This document shows, one piece after another, positions 1 through 4,952 of a stretch of DNA of 5,626 nucleotides. The stretch is from positions 1 through 5,626 of the forward strand of contig JAUWJC010000301.1 of assembly GCA_030607895.1 (NCBI GenBank). The letters run 5' to 3'. Both the position numbers and the translations under genes were made by a program. A model generated the notes under the pieces. It worked only from the letters and a program-made list of their open reading frames with translations. It was not told where the DNA came from and ran no database searches. Position 1 is the first letter of the stretch; the number at the start of each line of letters is the position of its first letter. Origin of the DNA: Pirellulales bacterium (GTDB taxonomy: Bacteria > Planctomycetota > Planctomycetia > Pirellulales > Thermoguttaceae).

Positions 1-350
1 CTCATGGACGTATTGCCACTCACCAAGGCCGAAAACGACTCTTTAGGGTAACCGGCGCGTGCGCGCAACCGCTTTGCAAATAACACGTTACGAGAATGGC
101 CGCCCATAACTTGTAAACTCGGGCTAGTGCCGGTGTCGACGGAGTCCTAGGTCTGGATTTTTTGCGCGGCAAAGTCTTGACCATCGATTTCCGTACGGGA
201 GAAATGTCTCTTGCCTGACTCTCGCCAAACCAGGCGATGCACCCGACCCGGCTCGTGCCACAACCGCGATTCCGTCCAACCCTGCCCCGGTTCGTTGCGA
301 AGCCGCAAGCGTGTGGATCAGGCCTTCATCCTTCCGCCTGTGGAGGGATT
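1..350. other. Left-edge region with no confident gene
   Basis: I see no gene here that I can support. Two short open frames touch the window edge. One is on the plus strand, reading LMDVLPLTKAENDSLG and stopping at 49-51, which could be the C-terminus of an upstream gene. The other is on the minus strand, starting with ATG at 107 and running open off the edge (MGGHSRNVLFAKRL...), with no clear Shine-Dalgarno. They overlap, so at most one is real, and the sequence cannot decide between them. A minus-strand frame over 124-357 needs a TTG start, is rich in Arg and Gly and resembles no family I know. Small inverted repeats occur (TCGCC/GGCGA at 222-237), without a U-tract. A copy of the short repeat described elsewhere lies at 295-311. 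No tRNA or other structured RNA was recognised. Confidence 0.5.
295..311 (-). repeat. Short hairpin repeat, copy 3 (inverted, core only)
   Basis: The minus strand reads CGCTTGCGGCTTCGCAA, identical over 17 nt to the core of the two copies at 1775-1793 and 2917-2935. It contains the 14-nt inverted repeat TTGCG-N4-CGCAA (295-308). The second overlapping hairpin arm and the 7-bp period tracts found with the other copies are missing, so this copy is a core or a degraded remnant. It lies about 40 bp upstream of the -35 box of the ThuA-like gene. Confidence 0.6.
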
Positions 351-379
351 TTGACAAACCACGCCGCTGGCATTATCAT
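351..379 (+). promoter_or_regulatory. Sigma70-type promoter of the ThuA-like gene
   Basis: A perfect -35 box TTGACA (351-356) is followed after exactly 17 bp by TATCAT (374-379), five of six matches to the -10 consensus. Transcription would start near 386, leaving a leader of about 57 nt before the ATG at 443. The spacing and the AT-rich -10 region in an otherwise GC-rich sequence make this the clearest promoter in the window. It would serve the downstream gene as a housekeeping-type promoter; no operator is evident next to it. Confidence 0.75.
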
Positions 380-442
380 TATAGAAATTCGTGCGGCCCT
401 GCATATTGTTCCCACCCCACCTGTTCTCGAAGGAGTACTACC

Positions 443-1204
443 ATGAAGAAGCTTGCTGTCTGTCTCGCCCTGTTGTTCGTTTTGACTTGCTTTGCCCGGG
501 CCGACGACGCCGCGCCAAAGCTCAAGGCGCTTTGGTGTACCGGCGGCTGCTGTCACGACTACAAGAAGCACGCCTCCCTGCTGACCGGAGAGATAAGCAA
601 ATATGCCAGCGTCGGCTCCAAGATCGTCTGGGGAGTGGAGCAGTTCAAAGATAAGGATTACGCCAGGCCCTACGACGTGGTCGTCTACGACCTTTGCTAC
701 GGCAATGAAAAAGACCCGGAGATCATCGGCAATATCACGCGAACGATTCGCGACGGCAAGCCGACGGTCATTATCCACTGCTCGCTGCACACATTTCGCG
801 CGGGCGATCGGGAGAGTTGGTGCGAGGCGATGGGTATGACCTCGGTCAGCCACGATCGGTTCCGCGCGTTGGGGACCAAAAAAGCGACCGATCATCCGAT
901 CACGAAGTTCTGGCCCGCCGATTGGAAGACGCCCGGCGAGGAACTCTATCAGTGCCTCAAGTTCTGGCCAAACGCCACGGCCCTGCTGACCATGTACAGC
1001 CCGCAGTCGAAAAAGGACCATCCGGTCTGCTGGATCAATAGCTACGGCAAAGCACGCGTGTTCGCCACCACGCTGGGTCACAACATGCTGACCGTCGGCC
1101 AGAAGGACTATCATCGCCTGCTGGCCAACGGATTGCTTTGGACGTGCGGCAAGCTCGACGAGTCGGGCAAGCCCATGCCCGGCTACGAAGGTACAGGGAA
1201 GTAA
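443..1204 (+). CDS. Secreted ThuA-like domain protein
   Basis: The product is 253 residues. The start at 443 is set by AAGGAG (430-435) with a 7-nt spacer and by a typical Sec signal peptide (MKKLAVCLALLFVLTCFARA, cleavage likely after ARA at residue 20); an in-frame upstream extension to 311 would bury the signal peptide. The mature protein is a single ThuA-like, glutamine-amidotransferase-type alpha/beta domain. Family features seen are WCTGGCCHDY near 31-40, the YDVVVYD strand near 77-83, IIHCSLHTFR near 110-119, a DHPI motif at 150-153, and PVCWINSYGKARVFATTLGH at 194-213, followed by a final helix HRLLANGLLWTCGK. ThuA (trehalose utilisation) proteins are linked to disaccharide or keto-sugar metabolism, but most planctomycete paralogs have no tested substrate, so the carbohydrate role is inferred. 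It has its own promoter, and no operon partner follows on the same strand; the macro gene converges 16 bp downstream. Confidence 0.9.
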   Translation: MKKLAVCLALLFVLTCFARADDAAPKLKALWCTGGCCHDYKKHASLLTGEISKYASVGSKIVWGVEQFKDKDYARPYDVVVYDLCYGNEKDPEIIGNITRTIRDGKPTVIIHCSLHTFRAGDRESWCEAMGMTSVSHDRFRALGTKKATDHPITKFWPADWKTPGEELYQCLKFWPNATALLTMYSPQSKKDHPVCWINSYGKARVFATTLGHNMLTVGQKDYHRLLANGLLWTCGKLDESGKPMPGYEGTGK

Positions 1205-1220
1205 TGCCCACCCTACTGAT

Positions 1221-1757
1221 TCATGTCAACTCTTCCAGTGCCGCGGCAAACGCACCGTAGGCGCCGGCGTCGAACAATACGAAGCGGACCAGTTCCGGCT
1301 TTCGATTTTTCTTGAGGAAGTCAATGGCAGTGGATAACGCCACCCGGGCGGCCCGGTCCATCGGGTAGCGGTAGGCGCCCGTGCTAAGGGCCGGAAAGGC
1401 TATGGCCCGACAGTCGTGCTCGACGGCCAACTCCAAACTGCGTCGATACGCGCCGGCCAGCAGTTCCGCCTCACCCCGACCGCCGCCGCTCCAAACCGGT
1501 CCGACGGCATGAATCACATATCGGGCCGGGAGGTTGCCACCGATGGAGATGACGGCCGAGCCGGTCGGACAGCCGTCGGGGTACTTGGCGTCGGTCTCGG
1601 CCATGACGGCGGGCCCGCCGCGCCGGTGAATGGCTCCGTCCACGCCGCCCCCGCCCGCCAGCCGGCTGTTCGCCGCGTTGACGATCGCATCAACGCCTTC
1701 CAGCGTAATATCGCCTTGATGCAACTCGACCGTCTGGTTACCGATTTGCACGCGCAT
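1221..1757 (-). CDS. Macro domain protein, MacroD-type ADP-ribosyl hydrolase
   Basis: The product is 178 residues, a stand-alone macro domain of normal family length. It is expected to bind ADP-ribose and hydrolyse O-acetyl-ADP-ribose or mono-ADP-ribose from acidic side chains, in the cytoplasm. Visible motifs in order are GDI at 15-17, VDAIVNAAN at 22-30, the glycine-rich GGGGVD at 35-40 with the Asp used by MacroD/YmdB enzymes, the strand LPARYVIHAVGP at 76-87, and FPALSTGAYRYP at 121-132, which holds the phosphate-binding loop. All key residues of the MacroD class appear intact. The ATG at 1757 is preceded by AAAAGGAG (1764-1771) with a 6-nt spacer. The frame is open further upstream to 1931, but that part runs through repeat and intergenic sequence and is not family-like. 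No ADP-ribosyltransferase or NAD-metabolism gene lies nearby, so the physiological target is unknown. I cannot tell whether it is a true ymdB ortholog. Confidence 0.93.
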   Translation of the reverse strand: MRVQIGNQTVELHQGDITLEGVDAIVNAANSRLAGGGGVDGAIHRRGGPAVMAETDAKYPDGCPTGSAVISIGGNLPARYVIHAVGPVWSGGGRGEAELLAGAYRRSLELAVEHDCRAIAFPALSTGAYRYPMDRAARVALSTAIDFLKKNRKPELVRFVLFDAGAYGAFAAALEELT

Positions 1758-1763
1758 AGGGTT

Positions 1764-1771
1764 CTCCTTTT
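1764..1771 (-). promoter_or_regulatory. Ribosome binding site of the macro domain gene
   Basis: The minus strand reads AAAAGGAG, ending 6 nt before the ATG at 1757. It decides the start against the longer open frame beginning near 1931. The perfect hairpin at 1772-1789 directly abuts it, which could limit access to the site. Confidence 0.75.
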
Positions 1772-1802
1772 GAAGCCGCTTGCGGCTTCGCAATGGCCAC
1801 CG
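1772..1802 (+). repeat. Short hairpin repeat, copy 1
   Basis: GCCGCTTGCGGCTTCGCAA (1775-1793) is identical to copy 2 at 2917-2935, and the match extends to 26 of 28 positions through 1802 (ending CCACCG in both). The copy contains two overlapping inverted repeats. GAAGCCGC-TT-GCGGCTTC (1772-1789) is a perfect 8-bp stem. TTGCG-GCTT-CGCAA (1780-1793) is a 5-bp stem shared by all three copies. The two cannot form together. Downstream, at 1833-1853, three degenerate 7-bp units (AACTCTC, AACCCTG, AACTCCA) echo the heptad tract of copy 2. In the macro gene's transcript this element sits in the leader, next to the ribosome binding site. Confidence 0.75.
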
Positions 1803-1832
1803 TCGACCATCCGCCCCCGACACCGCTCCCTT

Positions 1833-1853
1833 AACTCTCAACCCTGAACTCCA
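1833..1853. repeat. Degenerate 7-bp period tract
   Basis: Three adjacent 7-bp units, AACTCTC, AACCCTG and AACTCCA, occupy an intergenic position 40 bp after the core of repeat copy 1. The first is identical to units in the tract at 2948-2982. It reads as a decayed version of that array. Confidence 0.45.
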
Positions 1854-1899
1854 TTTTCCCTCCCGGTGCCTGTATGGCAAGGGGTCGGCGGCCCGTGAG

Positions 1900-2003
1900 A
1901 ATCGGCCGATTGTGCCGGTTTTTGCAAACAAATCGAGCCCGATTGTGCTACAATTGAAGGTTGATATCCGATTGTTCCATGGAGCAAAAGCCGATGCGAT
2001 TGT
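1900..2003. promoter_or_regulatory. Iterated CGATTGT heptamers (candidate operator array)
   Basis: CGATTGT occurs exactly at 1907-1913, 1940-1946, 1969-1975 and 1997-2003, start-to-start distances 33, 29 and 28 bp. The first two are part of an identical 10-mer, CCGATTGTGC (1906-1915 and 1939-1948), and the third is CCGATTGTTC. The first also overlaps a perfect 12-bp palindrome, AATCGGCCGATT (1900-1911). The second site overlaps the extended -10 promoter and the fourth lies just inside the coding region. The roughly three-turn spacing and promoter overlap suggest binding sites for a regulator of the beta-helix gene and perhaps the divergent macro gene. This is inference from pattern only. Confidence 0.35.
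1946..1954 (+). promoter_or_regulatory. Extended -10 promoter of the beta-helix gene
   Basis: TGC-TACAAT matches an extended -10 element (TGn followed by TACAAT, five of six to consensus). The best -35 resemblance (TTGCAA, 1922-1927) lies 21 bp away, too far for a standard promoter, so recognition would rely on the extended -10. Transcription would begin near 1961, giving a leader of about 33 nt before the ATG at 1994. The second CGATTGT heptamer overlaps it. Confidence 0.5.
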
Positions 2004-2911
2004 CTTGCCGTTTCATGGTGTTCGTTGGGTTGGTGCTGGCGGTCTGTCCGGCGGGTGCCCGGGAGATCTTTGTAGACAACGTGACCGGGGACGACGCTTC
2101 GACCGGCGTCCACCCGCGGAACATGCCCGGCCAAACCGGGCCGGTGCGGACGCTGGCCAAGGCGTTGCGATTGGCCGGGCAGGGCGACCGGATCGTGCTG
2201 AGGGCCACCGGGCAGCCGTACCGCGAGAGCATCAGTTTGTTGGGTAGCCGACACAGCGGACACTCGTTCGCACCGTTTGTGATCGAAGGAGACGGCGCAA
2301 CGCTGGACGGTTCGGTGCCGGTGCCGGCCGACGGGTGGGAGAACTACGATGGGGCCGTCTTTCGGTTTCGGCCGCGGCGATTGGGCCCTCAGCAGTTATT
2401 TCTGGACGACCGGCCGGCCAACCGCGTGATTGCCGATCGGGCAGCCGGCGGCCCGCCCGAGTTGGAACCGCTCCAATGGTGCCGGCACGGCGGACACATC
2501 TATTTCTGTGTTGAACTGACGAAACTGCCGGGCGATTATCCGCTGAGCCACGCGTACCACCGGGTGGGGATCACGCTGGTGCATGTCGAGTACGTTATCA
2601 TCCGGAACCTGACCGTCCAGGGCTTCCAACTCGACGGCATTAACGCGCACAACGATGCCCGGCGGATATCGATCGTCGGCGTAACCTGCCGGGGTAACGG
2701 TCGGAGTGGAATCGCCGTTGGCGGGGCGTCGTTGGTGGATATCGACTCCTGCCTCCTGGGTAACAACGGCCGGGCCCAACTTCTCACGCTGCCCTACTCC
2801 GAAACGCATTTGCGCAAAACTGAACTGCTCTCGAATACCGCACCCGGTTGGGTCAATCGAGGCGGCCGGGTTTATAAAGCGGAAAGCGGAAAGCAGAAAG
2901 CGGAAGAATAA
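1994..2911 (+). CDS. Secreted right-handed beta-helix protein
   Basis: The product is 305 residues. The ATG at 1994 is chosen because it gives a compact signal peptide (basic MRLSCRF, then a hydrophobic core, cleavage near AGA at 20-22) and has GGAG (1981-1984) 9 nt upstream; a TTG at 1961 and an ATG at 1979 are alternatives that place extra residues before it. The mature N-terminus IFVDNVTGDDASTG (25-38) followed by PVRTLAKAL (50-58) and GDRIVL (64-69) is the opening signature of DUF1565/pectate-lyase-like beta-helix proteins. The strands VEYVIIRNLTVQGFQLDGI, RISIVGVTCRGNGRSGI and LVDIDSCLLGNNGR (198-260) form successive helix coils. Such proteins often bind or cleave polysaccharides; no catalytic triad is identifiable here, so the substrate is unknown. 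It is short for the family, with few coils, and its last dozen residues come from a repeat tract. Confidence 0.82.
   Translation: MRLSCRFMVFVGLVLAVCPAGAREIFVDNVTGDDASTGVHPRNMPGQTGPVRTLAKALRLAGQGDRIVLRATGQPYRESISLLGSRHSGHSFAPFVIEGDGATLDGSVPVPADGWENYDGAVFRFRPRRLGPQQLFLDDRPANRVIADRAAGGPPELEPLQWCRHGGHIYFCVELTKLPGDYPLSHAYHRVGITLVHVEYVIIRNLTVQGFQLDGINAHNDARRISIVGVTCRGNGRSGIAVGGASLVDIDSCLLGNNGRAQLLTLPYSETHLRKTELLSNTAPGWVNRGGRVYKAESGKQKAEE
2876..2903. repeat. AAAGCGG 7-bp tandem repeat, four units
   Basis: Four consecutive 7-bp units, AAAGCGG, AAAGCGG, AAAGCAG and AAAGCGG, with one substitution, are followed by a partial unit. The tract overlaps the end of the beta-helix gene and encodes its terminal residues KAESGKQKAE. 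It forms the left part of repeat copy 2. Confidence 0.85.
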
Positions 2912-2944
2912 AGCCGGCCGCTTGCGGCTTCGCAACGCCCACCG
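2911..2944 (+). repeat. Short hairpin repeat, copy 2
   Basis: GCCGCTTGCGGCTTCGCAA (2917-2935) is identical to copy 1, and the following nine bases match at seven positions. It carries GCCGC-TT-GCGGC (2917-2928) and the overlapping TTGCG-GCTT-CGCAA (2922-2935). It begins at the stop codon of the beta-helix gene and lies between the two convergent genes. It could slow transcription from either side, but neither flank has a U-tract, so it is not a standard terminator. Confidence 0.75.
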
Positions 2945-2947
2945 CCA

Positions 2948-2982
2948 AACTCTCAACTCTCAACTTTCAACTTTCAACTCTC
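2948..2982. repeat. AACTCTC/AACTTTC 7-bp tandem repeat, five units
   Basis: Five exact-length 7-bp units, AACTCTC, AACTCTC, AACTTTC, AACTTTC and AACTCTC, end directly at the stop codon of the SWIM gene (2983-2985). The unit length equals that of the purine-rich tract at 2876-2903, so the 107-bp stretch 2876-2982 reads as one composite element: heptads, hairpin, heptads. Confidence 0.9.
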
Positions 2983-4710
2983 TCACAGCTTTGCGGCGGC
3001 CAGTTCTTCCAGCAAGGCACGAAGCGTACGGTGGCGGTGGCGAAGGTCGCTCATGTAATCGGCCCAGTTTCGGGCAACGCCGGTACGGTTCATCAGCGTT
3101 CGGACCTTGCGGAGATATCGGCAGGCGTCGGTGTAATTCTCGCGGCCGCGTCGGGTGATCAGCCGCTGGACGTGGTTGCGGTAGATGGTAAGCGCTTCCT
3201 GGGGGCGCGATCTCTCGGCCGCCCGGGCAACTTCCAACTCCAACCCGTAGCCGCTGCTGGCCACACCGTTGCCGGCCGCCAACTCCAACGCCCGCTCTAT
3301 CTCGTTCTCGTCCAAATGGATACGCACGAGCAACTGCATCCGGCCGGCCTCTTCGAGAAAGGCCAAGAGGCCCGGCTGAACATCATCCCAACGTCCCAGT
3401 TCCCGAGCGAGATTACGAAGCTGGCAATAGGTATCGAAACTCGGTTGCAGGCGGAATACCTTTTCGGATAGCTCCAGTGCAGTGAGTTGCGACTGGCGGT
3501 CGGTCTGAAATTTCTCGATCCACGCGTCCAGTGCCTGATCGTTTCCGGCCTCCCAGCGCTCTCGGACCAGGCGTTCGGCCAATCCGGTCCGCCGCAGCCG
3601 GATCAGCATGTCGGCCACCTTGAGGAGATCGTAGTTATCTGCCTCTTCGGCCTCTTCGGCCGCCTCGTCGATTTGCCCCCGCTGAACCAGCCGCCGTACA
3701 AGGTCGAGGGTGCGGCCCGTCTGGCGGCATATCCCGCAGAACGTCTGGTGGTCCAGCCTTCCCGCCTCCAAATCCAGCAGCAGGCCTCCCAGAATGCGCC
3801 GCGTGGATCGGTCGTCGACGCTCGGCAGCAACTGCTGAATCCACTCGGCCACGCTCCGCCTTTCCTTGCTGGTGGCATGGTTGATTATCAAGGTGGGTAC
3901 GTCGCGCCGGGCGGTTCCGCGAAAGACCAGATCGAAGCGGTAAACGTCCATCAAGGTTCGGAGGATCGACGTTCGCACGTCAGACTCTTCGATCTTCCCG
4001 GCCAGGCACCGTCCCAACGCCTCCACGCACTCGTTGAGCACGTCAGACAACCCCACGTACCGTTCGTCCAGCGCATCGGCCTGGTCTAGTAGCTCCTCGG
4101 TAATGGCCTGGTAGACCACGGCGGCGGAGCCCAGTTCGCGTTGGCGGGCGAAAGCGTCGCCGATCTCCTTGATCGCCAGAAGCTGCTCGATCAGTCGGGT
4201 GTGGGCGGGTGTGTCGCCGGCGCGGTGCAGAAGCGCGGCCACCTGGTGCCGATATGTCTTGGGATTCGGCACCGAGGCAGGAACGCCCGGACTGGGGAGC
4301 ATGGACTCCATCATCCCCTCCAGGTCCGGACGCTGACGCAGCAATTGACCGACCAGATTGATCAACTCACCCCGGCTGCAACGATCCAACCCGGCATCCA
4401 ACTCCTCGACGGCCACGAACTCGTCGGGATGCTTCCCCCAGCATATCAGCGTGGCCGCCACATGCTTGCAGCGTCCGTCGGCGCCCACCGGGCAGGTACA
4501 GCCGGCATCCATAATGCCGTTGTTCCCGAAAGTTATCTGCACTCGGTAGGGTGTTGAACTGGAGCCGGTGCATGAGGCCTTCAACACGTGGTTCTGCCGC
4601 CGCGTGTTGAAGACCGCACCGCTCTCGAAATACTCCTGCCCACGCTGCAAATTCCGCTGACCTACGCGACGTTCGATCTCGGACTCGCGGACGGTTGGCA
4701 TGGAAGCCAT
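2983..4710 (-). CDS. SWIM zinc-finger protein with helical-repeat C-terminus
   Basis: The product is 575 residues and has no signal peptide. The N-terminal part (VRESEIERRVGQRNLQRGQEYFESGAV) is typical of bacterial SWIM proteins and leads into the zinc finger CTCPVGADGRCKH, fitting CxCx7CxH with C71, C73, C81 and H83. Residues from about 105 to the end are almost wholly helical, with TPR-like degenerate repeats (for example RRLVQRGQIDEAAEEAEEADNYDLLKVADMLIR, shown only by its ends 339-371) and a basic tail LRHRHRTLRALLEELAAAKL. A CGIC pair (C325, C328) could be a second metal site. SWIM domains bind DNA or proteins and often accompany SNF2-type helicases, but none is adjacent here. ATG 4710 is preferred because the promoter at 4776-4805 would start transcription near 4769. 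A GTG at 4764, with GGAG 7 nt upstream, would add 18 residues. The precise role is unknown. Confidence 0.87.
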   Translation of the reverse strand: MASMPTVRESEIERRVGQRNLQRGQEYFESGAVFNTRRQNHVLKASCTGSSSTPYRVQITFGNNGIMDAGCTCPVGADGRCKHVAATLICWGKHPDEFVAVEELDAGLDRCSRGELINLVGQLLRQRPDLEGMMESMLPSPGVPASVPNPKTYRHQVAALLHRAGDTPAHTRLIEQLLAIKEIGDAFARQRELGSAAVVYQAITEELLDQADALDERYVGLSDVLNECVEALGRCLAGKIEESDVRTSILRTLMDVYRFDLVFRGTARRDVPTLIINHATSKERRSVAEWIQQLLPSVDDRSTRRILGGLLLDLEAGRLDHQTFCGICRQTGRTLDLVRRLVQRGQIDEAAEEAEEADNYDLLKVADMLIRLRRTGLAERLVRERWEAGNDQALDAWIEKFQTDRQSQLTALELSEKVFRLQPSFDTYCQLRNLARELGRWDDVQPGLLAFLEEAGRMQLLVRIHLDENEIERALELAAGNGVASSGYGLELEVARAAERSRPQEALTIYRNHVQRLITRRGRENYTDACRYLRKVRTLMNRTGVARNWADYMSDLRHRHRTLRALLEELAAAKL

Positions 4711-4775
4711 AACACCCTCGCTGGACCCGGCCAAATGCCCCCTGTCGAAAAGCCTCAAACACACTCAATTACTCC

Positions 4776-4805
4776 ATTATCCCCAGCAGTGGTGATGTAT
4801 TTCAA
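4776..4805 (-). promoter_or_regulatory. Candidate sigma70-type promoter of the SWIM gene
   Basis: On the minus strand TTGAAA (4800-4805) and GATAAT (4776-4781) are separated by 18 bp; each box matches consensus at five of six positions. Transcription would begin near 4769, giving a leader of about 60 nt to the ATG at 4710. This start would exclude the GGAG at 4772-4775 from the mRNA and so argues against the GTG start at 4764. Confidence 0.5.
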
Positions 4806-4902
4806 GTCCTTTTGTGCGGCATGGTGGCTGGGGGGTGTCCAAAGCGTGGTCACAAGGATAGGATGCGTTGTTCAGGTAGGCACGATCGGGTGGAATGTAC
4901 AT

Positions 4903-4921
4903 CCGCGACCACCGGTCGCGG
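4903..4921. promoter_or_regulatory. Perfect 8-bp inverted repeat upstream of the response regulator
   Basis: CCGCGACC-ACC-GGTCGCGG is a perfect inverted repeat with a 3-nt loop, ending 31 bp before the ATG at 4953 and 13 bp before the ribosome binding site. As RNA it would form a very stable hairpin in the leader; as DNA it could be an operator for a dimeric regulator. The following CTTTATG is a poor U-tract, so termination is unlikely. No convincing promoter was found between 4806 and 4902, so I cannot say whether it is transcribed. Confidence 0.55.
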
Positions 4922-4934
4922 CTTTATGAGCCTC

Positions 4935-4942
4935 AAAAGGAG
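4935..4942 (+). promoter_or_regulatory. Ribosome binding site of the response regulator
   Basis: AAAAGGAG lies 10 nt before the ATG at 4953. It favours that start over ATG 4926, which is upstream of the site, and over ATG 4980, which would remove the polar N-terminus (SSETVGRP) common in this subfamily. Confidence 0.65.
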
Positions 4943-4952
4943 TCTGACCGTT

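Noticed and set aside
25..52. Resemblance of GCCGAAAACGACTCTTTA to a tmRNA tag-coding region
   Set aside because: The frame ends in SLG rather than an LAA-type tag, and no tRNA-like 3' domain with a TTCGA loop follows within the expected distance.
124..357. Minus-strand frame of 77 codons at the left
   Set aside because: It needs a TTG start, has no ribosome binding site, overlaps the repeat copy and the -35 box of the ThuA promoter, and has biased Arg/Gly/Ala composition.
326..1114. Long minus-strand open frame (262 codons) opposite the ThuA-like gene
   Set aside because: It lies antisense to a gene with signal peptide, ribosome binding site, promoter and clear family motifs. Its translation has no recognisable domain and is a by-product of GC-rich codon use.
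1205..1220. Bidirectional terminator between the convergent ThuA and macro genes
   Set aside because: The 16-bp gap contains no inverted repeat or U-tract.
2948..2982. Possible CRISPR-like array
   Set aside because: The units are 7 bp and directly abutting with no spacers. This is a simple tandem repeat, and no cas gene is present.
3031..4557. Three plus-strand open frames (146, 200 and 138 codons) opposite the SWIM gene
   Set aside because: They mirror the reading frame of the SWIM gene, lack convincing ribosome binding sites, and encode Gln/Arg/Val-rich sequence with no family resemblance.
4868..4896. TTGTTC-N17-TGGAAT as a promoter for the response regulator
   Set aside because: The match is only about three of six in the -35 and four of six in the -10. 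That is too weak to report as a feature.
4812..4952. Upstream extension of the response regulator frame (start at 4812 or 4926)
   Set aside because: It would place the inverted repeat and the AAAAGGAG inside the coding region, and the added residues (Cys/Arg-rich) do not belong to receiver domains.
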